Below the pieces are notes generated by a model. It saw only the letters and a list, made by a program, of their open reading frames with translations. It was not told where the DNA came from and did no database searches. From Emydura subglobosa (taxonomy: Eukaryota > Chordata > Testudines > Chelidae), in contig ML679961.1 in the NCBI GenBank assembly GCA_007922225.1, forward strand, positions 9,667,433 to 9,731,432: a stretch of DNA of 64,000 bases, given 5' to 3'. The translations under genes and the position numbers were made by a program. This document shows, in pieces, positions 35,340 to 46,200 of the stretch (positions within the stretch are counted from its first letter, which is position 1; the number at the start of each line of letters is the position of its first letter).

Positions 35340-36413
35340 TGTGACGCCGTCTGGATTAGGGGCCATCGTTTCAATTTTTTAATTCCAATATGACAAAATT
35401 GCAATGATTCTTGCAAGCTATGTCATGTCAGGTACCACTGGAAAGGTTATAATTTGCTAAGTATGGTAATATTGTTTGTGTGTATGTAACATATTTGTAT
35501 TTTAAGTTATGGATATGATGATCTATCTGTATCCAAACACTTGTGCTGTGCTACTGGTTTACACCCGCCAAGCAGATTAGTGTCAGCATTGATGATCGAG
35601 TTCCATCAACTATGCAATGAATCCTGTGAAAGAACCCAGGACTTATGAGTCATCAGGACATGTAGGAACATGCCTGTGGACAGGGGATTTGTCTTTGAGG
35701 CTTTTCCATGCCATGTGCTCTGTGGCTGTGTTTGGGGACAAGCCACATGGCAAAAGGACATAAAAGGCAGCAGCACCATCTCCATTTTGTCTTCATTCCT
35801 GCTTTCTTCCTACCCCTGGATCAACGCATCTACAACTGAAGCTGTGAAACAAAGGACTGAGATGCATCCAGGTACTGGATGTACATCAAAGGAACTGTAC
35901 AAGCCTGCAAATTCCACAATTCTGCTAAGAATCTGATATATATGGACTTTGAAGTTATTTGTATGTATCTGATTGCTTTGATCATTTAACATCTCTCTTC
36001 TCATTTGTCTCTCTGCTTTTATAATAAATCTTTAGTTTTAGATACTAAAGATTTGGCTGGCAGCGTGATATTTTGGGAAAGATCCTAACTAATATTGATC
36101 TGGTAATGTGGCTGACCCTCTGGGAATCAGGAGAACATTTTGGTAAGATGAATAGAGTTTTTAAATAACTTCTCATTTTACTGGACCTAGTGGTTGAATG
36201 GGAGCCAGAGACTGAAATGCAATAAAGGGGGCTGTGTATTTCTTGTTGTAGCTTCTTGATAACCAGTGTGGGAAATCAGGAGCACTGTTTGTGACTGGTT
36301 GGTGTATCTAACTTCGGTATTAACCACCGGTTTGGGAGAATCCGCTCTCCTTTTTGCAGCTTGCCCTGACCTTGGCATTTTCAGTGGGCTACCCTAGGCC
36401 CGGATGGGTCACA
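35340..36413 (+). mobile_element. Solo LTR with CACCT duplication
   Basis: The 1074-bp element begins TGTGACGCCGTCTGG and ends CCGGATGGGTCACA. It is flanked by CACCT at 35335-35339 and 36414-36418, a 5-bp target duplication. It has a promoter-like CATAAAAGG at 35759-35767 and AATAAA at 36023-36028 in the right order for an LTR of an endogenous retrovirus or similar LTR element. No gag, pol or env is present, so it is a solo LTR formed by recombination between two LTRs. It interrupts the RNase H region of the DIRS relic. Confidence 0.8.
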
Positions 36414-36569
36414 CACCTCACCAAATATCTCAGGAGGAATTTTTCGCTGAATCACGAGTGGCTTCTAAAGACAAGCATCCTCCAGAATATCTTCACAACC
36501 TGTGGCATTCTGATGATCAACCTTTTTGCTACAAGGGACAACAGGAAATGTCACCTGTCCTGCTCTTGA
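36414..36569 (+). pseudogene. DIRS coding sequence after the LTR insertion
   Basis: THLTKYLRRNFSLNHEWLL and INLFATRDNRKCHLSC follow directly after the LTR and its duplication. They match the tail of the RNase H domain of DIRS elements, so the coding sequence is continuous across the insertion site in sense, although not functional. Confidence 0.75.
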
Positions 36570-36879
36570 ACAGGTCTCAGTCTTGGCTGCCTATCCAATG
36601 CTTTCCATCTCAGCTGGCAAGTGGCCCTCTTCTGTGCCTTTCCTCCGATCCTAATCATCTTACAGGTCATCTTCAAGCTGAAGGTGGATTGGGCCAAGCC
36701 TTATCCTTATTGCTATGGTGTGGCTGAGGCGCAGTGCTGGTCCTCTGACCTTCTTGTGTTGTCAGTTCAGCCTCCTGTGCTGCTTCCTCTCCATTCCAGC
36801 CTACTCACTCAGAATCACAGCCGCACCTTGCACCTGCGCTCAGCTCCCTGCATCTCATGGTGTGGCTTCTGCACAGCTG

Positions 36880-37876
36880 AATGAGGAAGAAGAGCAGCAT
36901 TTGGCAGCTGTTCAGCAAATTCTACTCAACAGTAGAAAGGACTCCACCAGGATGGCCTATTTAAAATGGAAACGATTTTCTGTCTGGTCATTGACCTGCA
37001 GAATTCAATCTATGCTGGCTCCCGTTCAGGGCATCTTGGAGTACCTGCTGCACCGTTAGTCGTCGGGACTTGTGCTTAGTCCATTGAAAATGCATCTCGC
37101 AGCGATACCGGCATTTCATCTCCATATTCAGGGAAGATCAGTCTTCTCCAGTCCCATAGTGGTAAGAGTCTTCAAAGGGCTTCTTCAGCTACATCCCCTA
37201 GTCAGAGAGATGGTTCCTCTGTGGTCCTTAACACATCCCAGCAGCACTGAATGGGCCTCGGTTCAAGCCCCTAGCATCTTGTCCATTTCCACTCTTGTGT
37301 CAGAAAACGATGCTCCTGATAGCAGAGTGTGAGAGTTGTAGGCTCTGATGGCAGTGCCTCCTTATACACCGTTGTCCAAAGACAAAGTGACTTATAACCA
37401 CATCAAAATTTTTAGTCTAAAGTGGTTTCTCAGTTTCATTTGAACTCGGCGATATACTTTCTGAAGTTCTTTCCTAAGCCACATTCATCTTTGGAGGAGC
37501 TGCTTTTCCGTGCATTAGATGTCAGGCAAGGTCTAGCTTTCTTGGGACAGAACTAAATGGTTCGTGCTTTGTCTTGCCTTTTTTTGTGTCACGTGCAGAT
37601 TGTATGAAGGGTCAGGCTGTTTCTTCACAGACAATTTCTAGATGGATAACATCCTGTATCAAGACTGCATATGAAATAGCATCAGCTGCACTTCTTCAGC
37701 AGGTGCAAACTCATTTGACGGGAGTGCAAGCAACGTTAGTAATGTTCCTTACTGACATTTCCACATTGAACACTTGCAGGGCTGCTGTTTGGTCTTCCAT
37801 ACATACAGTTAGGAACTGTTATGCCATTACTGCATCTCCCAGGGCCAATGCAACCTTTGGAAGGGCAGTCCTCTAA
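36880..37876 (+). pseudogene. DIRS tyrosine recombinase relic
   Basis: The N-terminal core-binding part reads NSRKDSTRMAYLKWKRFSVW and LAPVQGILEYLL. The next block has SPLKMHLAAIPAFHLHIQG and VFKGLLQLHPLVREMVPLW. The C-terminal part (37574-37876) reads AVSSQTISRWI, then HLTGVQATLV, then NTCRAAVWSSIHTVRNCYAI. Tyrosine recombinases use an R-H-x-x-R set and a Tyr nucleophile: the expected Arg after His is missing in HLTG, while the likely nucleophile Tyr in NCYAI remains. Stops and frameshifts separate the blocks. Confidence 0.75.
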
Positions 37877-37974
37877 TCCTTGTTTAGGTAGACTCTGAGC
37901 CCTGCCTCCTGGGAGGTGTACTGCTTATGAGTCACCTAAGTAGAATACGTGGATGCATCTACTCAAAGAAGAAA

Positions 37975-38282
37975 GTTACTAACTATAACTGTGGTTCTTT
38001 GAGATGTAATGCAGACATGTATTCCACGACCCACCCTCCGTCCCCTCAGCATCGGGGTTTCATCTTTGGTCGTACAGTGCAAAAGAACTGAGGGGGTTGG
38101 GGTGGTGGTACCTCATCTAGCCAGGGGAAGGGCTACAGCCACGAGGCATGAGTGCTGCCCCTCTACAGGTACTACTAGGTAAATTCTCCAGCTCTGGTGT
38201 CTGGACGTGCACATGCCTAGGTGGGATACACGTCTGCATCGCATCTCGAAGAACCACAGTTACAGTAAGTTAACTATTCCTT
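37975..38282 (+). repeat. DIRS 3' end with direct and inverted terminal copies
   Basis: TAACTATAACTGTGGTTCTT near 37980 is in direct orientation. GAAGAACCACAGTTACAGTA near 38249 is its inverted copy. The space between them holds the 3' inverted terminal repeat. Such paired copies fit the internal complementary region of DIRS elements, which templates circle formation. Confidence 0.7.
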
Positions 38283-38490
38283 TCAAATGCTACCTCTTTT
38301 ATTGGGAGGCCATCCCAGTCAGTGACTGCAACTCTAGATGTATCCGTTGCTTGGGAGAGCGCCATATCTCCCAAAAGTGTAACTTGTGCCTGGCTTTCAA
38401 ATCTAGAACACCGAAGAATTGGGAGACCAAATTAAAGCTTCTGATGATGGAGCTCTCCCTTAGACCTGCTTCTGAAAACTTGTTCATCTA
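38281..38490 (+). pseudogene. gag-like zinc-knuckle fragment of the older DIRS element
   Basis: The frame includes IPVSDCNSRCIRCLGERHIS followed by QKCNLCLAFKSR. The C-x3-C-x2-C...H...C-x2-C pattern resembles the knuckle of reptile DIRS gag proteins. The likely start codon of the same frame lies 6.2 kb away at 32057, on the other side of the younger DIRS element. Confidence 0.7.
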
Positions 38491-40649
38491 ACATTTCTAT
38501 AGAGATGAATAAGCGTGCACCAAAGCAATTGAAAATTGGCTAATGGAAATTGCCACAACAGGGAAAGACCTGTATTTAAAGATATTCAGAGAATGTACAG
38601 CTGTGCAATACTGCCACATTAGCACGCTATTGCTGGCAAACCAACTAGTGATGAATAGTAAATGATGAAGTGAAGCTATTTTGAATGTGGCCATCTGTTG
38701 TAGCTGCAGAACAAAGTCTCAGCTACCTTGTGTAACAGTCAATCTATTTGCTGTAGGGGCAGTGGCAGCTCCATGGAATTTACCAGGATAAACCAAATTA
38801 GTCTCTTCAGCCATAAATGCTCCCTAAACTTGAAAGCCTGCAGTGCATGGTTCTGAAATGATTGACTATTGTAATCAGCCATGTCGTTAACTTGCAGGGA
38901 GAGCTGTTCAGAATTAATGTTGCTGTACTAAGAAGAGAGCCGTTTTCAAAGAAACAAACAAACCCCCCAACCCTTTCTCCTCAAGTCCCATCCCCCACTA
39001 AGTTTGAGATAGGTTGGAGATCCAGAGTGGTCACGGCAATGCACAGACTGGTGCCTTGGTTTCCCCTCTCCATGTACACACTGTCTGGATTGAGAGCCTG
39101 TAGGCTTTGTCCTGCAGCTGAAATTTGCTATTGCTTCTAGCATCTTTCCTGTGTGGATGAATAACCCAACAAATCTTGTAAAGCAGAAGCCAAAGGTAGC
39201 TCTAAAATGAGAGCATGAAGTCTCCAGAGTTCAGAGAGAGCATGTCTATTTCTAGAGCAAATTCTGTTGCTCTGTATTGGGGAGGGATTCAGGGATATCT
39301 CTCTTCCCTTTGCCCACAAAAGTTGTGGCAGTTCAGTCGAAAAGCTAATTTAGAAATTTCCACAGCATAACGTTGTAGGCTTTACATGTTAAATAATTCA
39401 GATGTAGCTCATAAGTTGTGGCTTTGAACACTTTTTACCTGTACGCAGTAACCCAAGCACACAGCCGCTCTGAAACAGCTATGTAGAGTGTAGAACTACC
39501 TCTTATCTGTTCCCTGTTTGCTATGGATTATGCAGCAGCTCATGCCAAAGGAGAAGACTGGCCCAGCACCAACTAGAAAGCGGAGTAATGTGTGGTCTAT
39601 GTGACACAGTGTTTGCACCAGCACTACAATGACATCGGCAACTACGGGATTTTTTCACTTTTTTGTTTCCTTCTAGGATGAAGCAGAGCAAATCCGGTGA
39701 GCTGATTCTTCTTGTTCATTCTAAAGGAGATTAACAGGTGATGTCTGTAGCCAAATCTTAATTCTGCTACTTATTATTTGGAAGTAGTAATTCAAAAGTA
39801 ATACCAAAACTGAAACTGATCACAGGAGCTTGAAAATACTTTGTTAGCAGAGGGTGGCAGGTGATCTGCCCTAGGCTTTTTCTGTCCTTCATTTGAAGTT
39901 TTCTGGCAACCTTGAAGTGTGGCATGTTTTGGAATGATGGAGGAAAAACTTAGCTGCAGGTTTGAGACATCCTGAAGCAACATGATCTAGGAAAGGAAGA
40001 TACATATTCTCCCTATAGTGCTCTATTTGAATAAGTGCTTCATTAGAACAAGAGCACTAGAGTTACCTCTGTGGTTTTGTCTTTCACGTGCCTTTGGGAC
40101 AGACTTCTCAGTGCATATTGAATCTATCAGACACTCTACCTCCTAGGCTGATTCTTTTTTTTTTTTTTTATTTTGTCTTCTCTCTTACACTCCATTCAAA
40201 GAGCTTGAACTTTGTCATCTGGTTTATGGCCGATCAATGTCTGGAGTGTTCAAAAATATTTCTAGGTGCCTTGCTGAGTTTTCCTGGAATAGGACTTGTT
40301 CTACAAATACCATATTTTTTTAAAAAAAAAAGTAGAGATCTTCACACTCTAAGGTTGGAATCAGCTATATTTTTAACTGTATTTATGATACAATAATCCA
40401 TAAACATTTGAGATTCAATTTTAAACTTCCCTTTTTTCGTGTAACTTTAACTCTCCTCTGCCTGCCCATGGGCCCCTCTCTCCTATGCCATAGAATGTTT
40501 TTAAAGCACGTTCTTCGGGTGCCTCAAAAGAATCTGCAACACCATTGTGGTAGTGATGTATTTCCTAACATGAATAAGGTTGCTTGCATGCATGCTCTGA
40601 CACTGGAGTTTCCCAGATCAAATTCACACATGTAAAAGTTCCCACTGTT
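38491..40649. other. Unremarkable intron sequence
   Basis: No recognisable gene or element, apart from a candidate microexon at 39677-39696 and a T run near 40157. Confidence 0.45.
39677..39696 (+). other. Weak candidate microexon (20 nt)
   Basis: A pyrimidine tract ending TTCTAG at 39671-39676 and a donor ATCCG|GTGAGC at 39697 bracket only 20 bases. Signals are good but such pairs occur by chance in long introns. Confidence 0.12.
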
Positions 40650-41560
40650 CAGGTGCATGAGGGAGAGACTGGGGCGGCCTCTTCACCTTGCTAAGCGAAG
40701 GAGGCCAAACAAAGGTTTGTGTTGTCTGTATAGATGCACATGGGATAAATCCACTTTGGCTGGGATTACCCCCCACGGTTTTAATCCAGCTCTTGTAGAC
40801 TCAGTGAAGACACAGCAGTCAGTGACTGTACCCCGAGATCTGGGTATGGATGAGAGCTAGCTGTCAGAGGCTTAACCTCTGCAAGACTGAGGTGATGATG
40901 GATGACTGGGGAAAGCAACTGGAGGATAGGATAAGAATAGTATCAGCCACTTCAGTTGAGTGTGTCTGCCATTACTTGGTCAGGTTTGACTCCCAGTGGC
41001 TCCTAGAAGACGAAGTAGCAGCAATGACCAGTTAGCTTTTTATCATTTACATACAGGCAGAAGGTGTTGACCTTTCCTTTCAGATGTGGACTTTGTGACT
41101 GTCACTCATCTCTGTCATCTCGGGATTAGATCATTTAGTATGCTCTGTGTGAGGCGAGGCTTTATAATCATCCCCAAACCGAAGCTGGCACAGAATGTGG
41201 TGGTCTGCTTGGTAAGTGGAGTATCGTGAGCATATTCAACCGGTGCGCTATCATCTGCACTGCCTGCCTGTGGTTTTCTGGATGAAGTTGAAGGTGTTGG
41301 TTTGACCTATAAAGATTGCAGTGGTTTCGCTGCTTACCCGAGACTGCCACTTTCCCACTACTATGCCATACTACCCCAGTGATCAGGAGAAGCACTTGAG
41401 CTGAAGTCCCATTGGTATGTATGAGAAGAGGCTGCTGATGAGATATACTCTGTGAGAGCCCCACAACTTTGGAAGATGCCCTTCCCCCTGAATAACAGCC
41501 TGAATCTGGGGACCTTCAGGCGATGCTGCAAAGCTCATTTTTTTCCAGACAGCTGGAGAT
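40650..41560 (+). repeat. L2/L3-type LINE ORF2 relic
   Basis: Plus-strand translation in broken frames gives pieces of the RT C-terminal region, including a CNLCKTEVM-like stretch near 40865 and LHCLPVVFWMKLKVLVL-like text near 41258-41305, followed by RAPQLWKM-like sequence near 41455. These are landmarks of L2/CR1-clade LINEs. Many stops; ancient. Confidence 0.6.
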
Positions 41561-42812
41561 GTGAGATGTGTGAATTGTAAGGGTGGGGAAATACTGGAGA
41601 GGTGCTAAAGTTTGTTTCCTGGTTTTCCGTTGGTAGATGTTATGTTTCATTGTCTTGCTACATTCAGCTGTGTGTGGGTATCCATTTTGTTGTACTTTTC
41701 AGTAATATCCAGTGTGCCTGGAGAGCATACGGATAAGTGTCTCTTCTAGCGTTCTCTATCGGTCTGAAGTGTGTGTGTGTCACGTTTCCGAGGTGAGCAA
41801 TACTTTTGACCCCTCACTCAGCCTCTCCATGGGCACCCCTTCAAAGTTTCTCTCAGGTTGGAATCTGCACTTCGCTCCATTCTTCGATTGGGGTTACAGT
41901 ACCCCTGCTTACCATACGTGTGTCTTCAGCAGGTCCAGCTGGGCTTTGGTTACTGGTATAGATTTCCCTCCAAGAGCAGTGAACAGTGTGAGAATGCAAA
42001 CAGGACTTATTCAAATCAATGTATTTATTTACCCGTAGGAATGTAACAGTCAGAGGGAGTGGGCCAAAACAACAAAAGGCCTCTATGCATGTTATCTTAC
42101 CTAAATTGTAGTCTTGCCTTGCCAGGTGTTCCCCTTCCACCCTCATTATTGGGGCTAGGTGAGACAGACTGTACCCCTGCAGCTTTTGTCTTTGTCTCAG
42201 TCTGGACCCCAGTCAGTCTCCCTCCCCCTGAGTTCACAGGCAGTCCTCTTGTTCAAAGCTTCTTTGTCTGTCCTGGGAACCCTGGACCTAGTCAGTCTGG
42301 TTTATTCATCTCACCAGGGGTGAGAGGTAGGCTTCCAGTGACAGATTCAATCTATTGTTCATTAAGCATCAGCTATTGAGTTAATCATTGTTTGCCTTCC
42401 TGGAGATGTGTTTAAAAAAAAAAAAATCTAAGATTGAGTTAACTCTGCCCCTGTGCAGCAGTCAACATGCTAGTTTATACCTCTATACAATTACTATTTA
42501 AAAAGAAACACAGATATCTGCCATGTTCTTCATGAAATAATACAGAGGAAATAGCCACTAGGACAAGCTGGGCTCCAATCAAACAATGAGCCCCCCGGGA
42601 AGAAAGAGGCAAGTGGGGTGGGAATAGTTTTGAAAGGTCTAAAAGCTCAAGAAGAAACATCATAAGATGGTCATAGTGGATATTTACTAGACTTCATCAA
42701 AAGACTGTGCTTGTAGAACTTCTTCCCTGCTTGGAAGCCTTCCAGCCGGGGTCTTGATCACAGGAACATTCAGTGGGGAAAGATTTGCAGGGAGGGGGAC
42801 ATCAGAAATGGA
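41561..42812. other. Unremarkable intron sequence
   Basis: A poly(A) stretch near 42414-42427; otherwise nothing recognised. Confidence 0.45.
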
Positions 42813-42815
42813 TGA

Positions 42816-43229
42816 GGCCTTGTCTACACTAGAAAGTTTTGTCGACAGTAGTTTTTTCAGTGATAAAAAGCACTATAATTACAGTGCTTGCGCCCGTCCA
42901 TACAGCACTCAATGCTGATCAAGCAGGAAGTGGAATAAAAATTTCAAACTTACCACGACTGCAAAGTGGGGGGACGGGTGGTTGCAGAGCAGCGAAGTGT
43001 AAACGGATGTCCAGAGTGGTCAGGATTGGCATTGTGGGACATTTCCGGAGGCCAATTACCACGACAAAAACATACAGCAGTGTCTATGCTGACGATTTAT
43101 CGCTAAAAGTTTGTTGCAAAAAGCTCTAGGCCTCTCGTCGAGGTGGTTTTCTTTTGTTGACAAAAGGGTCATTGCAGTGTGTACACCAGGATTGTTTTGT
43201 CGACAAAATTCTCTAGTGTAGACCAGGCC
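42816..43229. mobile_element. TIR transposon, longest of its group (414 bp)
   Basis: The ends GGCCTTGTCTACACTAGAA and CTCTAGTGTAGACCAGGCC are long inverted repeats, continuing with TTTTGTCGACA on both sides. The flanks TGA (42813-42815) and TTA (43230-43232) fit a decayed three-base duplication. The interior has no transposase. It shares only the termini with most other copies here. Confidence 0.78.
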
Positions 43230-43232
43230 TTA

Positions 43233-46200
43233 GTCTTCAGACTGGTCTGTCTTGTCACTTTTAAATGGCATGAAGCCAGTCTGTGGAGAGCTTGCCAGAG
43301 GTCTGTTATCTGGGGAACATTTTATTAGCTTAACACCAGGAACCGAAATATGTTAAAATTCTTTACAGCACACAACCTCTTCCTCTACCCTTTTGTTTCA
43401 TAACTGAGCCTTGGTCTGAGGACCTGGGTCTCTAGTACCTTAGTACATCTGTCTTTGAAACCATTTTAATTTAAAGTGTGCCTGCTAAGTCTTTCTCACC
43501 CTTCTGCTTTGCTCCTCCATGTACTGATGCTGGTTAGCAGTGTAATGTCTAAAAATCTGCACTGAAGTCTGAGATTAAGAAAGGGAAGGTAGCACAATGT
43601 TTAGGAGGTGTAAGTGTTTGAGAACAGGTGGATTAAAGTTGCATCCATGGTTCTATATACTGCTCTTAGTCTCTGCTGATGTCTTCCAGCTCTTCTGTTT
43701 CGGCTGTGGCAAGCTTACATAATTACGCAGAACTGGCTTTCTTTAGAGAGTAGTAGAAGCTCCACCTTTGAGTTAGTTGTACTGAACAGTTTGGTAGGCT
43801 AGTAGACAATGTCTTATTCTTTTAACGAATTAGCTGTGACAGACCGGTGGACTGTGTTAATTTTGATGCTCCTATCAGCACATAGTCCCTTTGCTCTCCA
43901 ATTTCCTGATCATCTCATGATGTTTAACTTTATCAAGTACGGCAACGAATACTGAATCTTATGAATATATTTAAAACCACACAGTTCAGCCTGCTTAAAT
44001 CGGTCATTGCAAGCTGTGCAAGTTTATGTGGTGGCTGTGGAGCTAGGCTGTCCTCTCTAGTAGTCTTGCTATAACAAATCTAGGAGAGCCTGGGTAGTCA
44101 TTGTAATGTGAGGCTCTGCTTGTACTGGCTGGCTTGTGTGCTGTAGTGATGGCTGCCATCTGGCGTGGCTTCTTTATCTAGCTCCGCTCCAAATAATGTT
44201 GTTTCGAAGGCTGTTATAGCATCTTGAGTTAGGAAATATTACCCAACAATCTTGGTTTGTGCCAGATACTTCTGGAGTCCTGTATTCAGTGAACTGAGTA
44301 GTTGATGCTGACAAGCTAACAACCAAACTCTCACAACTTGCTCAGTACACTTTTTGAGCAGAGTTGTAATACTATTCAATAACCATAATTCCTGAACACT
44401 TCCCCTCCTGAATGAAATAATGTGCAATGTGTATATAGTACGCATTGATATAGGTCGCTGTTTCTTGTGTTGTGTAGGGCTTTGCTTCACTCTTGGCTTT
44501 CATTCCTTCTGTGCCTTAACCCTTGAACCTCTGCTGTTCTTGCAAGATCAGGGTCAGATGCTTAGCACTCTCAACTCTCCTTGACATCCACTTACTGTAG
44601 CTCCCACTGAAGGGTTTGATCTCTAATGTACTTTACTCCCCATGTCCCTTTGTATCTTCCTGGCCAATGAGCCTTATTCTTGTTGTTGGCTCATCAGTCA
44701 GTGTCTTGGTTTGATGGTGTTTCATAAGCCAAGAGGCTGTGGGTGTTTGGCTCTGACATACAATATCGCACCACCATACTTGGCCTACACCCTCTTGCCA
44801 GTTTCTGTGAATGGCTTTATGCCATCCAGAGACGTGTGAATGTTGAGACTAAACAAAGTAAGCAATGATTTTGCACTTCTCTAGGATGCTGTCAGTTGAG
44901 GGAAGCTGCAGAGCATTTTCCGTAGACTCCGCGCTTTTTGTAAGTAACAGATTGGCCTGGAAAGTAAAAGAGCTGTGTATCTCCCAGAATATCCTAACTT
45001 AAACTGGAGGGACAGCTTGATGTAGATGGAATAGTACAACCCAAAATGGAATTTGGACAGATGCCCTAGTCTTGTAAAATTGCTGTGGGATCTGTAATGA
45101 CAAGGGGTCAGGATTTGACTTCCATCTACTGGAAGATTGGGCACCTCCACCGGCAGTGTCTCAACACCATGTTAACCATTTACTCAGTACTGGGGAGAAA
45201 AAGTGCCACCTTTGGAATAGTTAGCATCACTTCTACAGCATCCTGAGAATGACTTGGTAATCGTCCATCCAACTAGTGTATTGACAAAACCCTGCTTAGC
45301 TTGAGAGCACCCTGAGCTTACCTAACTGACCAAAAGGTCGAGGTGATAGAAGCTTAAGTGACCCTTCATTTTCAGTTTTTAATGGGTCTAGTCTGTTATA
45401 TTTCCTCAGTGGATCTGGCACTTTAGCAAACAATTTTGAATGAAAATAGATCAGGCAAGGAATTTATTTTGTTTGACCAGGAACAGTACAATTGTTTCTG
45501 AACCAGAATGCTGAAGAATTATAGATCACTGCCTCCTTCCTATTTCCAGCTAGAAGGTGCATTCCTGCCAGATTGACTGACTGGCCTGGCCTAACTTTTT
45601 GAATCCTTTCATTTGTGAGTCAGTGTTGCTACTGTGTAAAGCAGAAACTTTCCTTAAAGTTCATGCCAGAAAGGCCTAGCTGTGATACCTATGAAGCTCA
45701 AATAGTACAGTACCTCACTGCTCAAATTAACAGGCTTGACTCTGTGTTTGCCCTCATCTGTATTTGCTGAGGTAGGATATCTGTTTTCACAAACTGCTGC
45801 AGTACTACAGAAATCTGATAATAGGATACTGAAGTTTGCAATACAGATTGAGCTGCCTGCCAGCCACTGCCTTAAAGGGAAATGTGCCTATTCACACAGC
45901 CTGGGGTTGAATTGCTTCCTAGTGCTTATCTGGAAAGGGGGGGGGGGGGGGGGCAATGCAAAGAAAGCAAAGAACTGGATGAGACTGTTGGTTCCCTCTT
46001 CTGTTTTCTGTGCAGCTTTGTATTGCATTAATTATCAAAAAGTAACGAGGGTGAAAATGGGAATACTTCCCGGTGGGGAATCCCTTCTCTGAGAGTAGTA
46101 TTCTGTATTGGTGATAAGAGTTGTGGTGAGCATTTCTGAGACTACTCCAGGAATTGCATCCTGGGTGTCTGGATCTAAAACATAAACCTGAACTGCTTGA

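Larger units (their letters stand above)
32072..38280 (+). mobile_element. DIRS-type retrotransposon relic
   Basis: Visible parts in order: a 5' repeat (about 32078-32188), a gag-like start near 32401, RT (34378-34645), RNase H (about 34980-35280), tyrosine recombinase (36880-37876), and a 3' repeat (about 38138-38246) that is the inverted copy of the 5' repeat. At 37980-38036 a direct copy of the terminal sequence precedes the inverted one, as in the internal complementary region of DIRS elements. DIRS elements replicate through a circle and integrate by tyrosine recombinase, hence no simple target duplication. Frameshifts, lost active-site residues and a solo LTR insertion show it is dead. 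Confidence 0.78.
31403..38490 (+). mobile_element. Older DIRS-like element, split by a younger one
   Basis: The left part (31403-32071) is a leader-like region ending with a start codon at 32057-32059 and a few codons. The right part starts at about 38281 and carries the rest of a gag-like frame with the Cys/His-rich knuckle. The two parts line up in reading sense when the intervening 6.2 kb is ignored, which shows that a second element landed inside. A hAT element also sits in the left part. The 3' portion of this element (RT, recombinase) is not found to the right. Confidence 0.6.
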
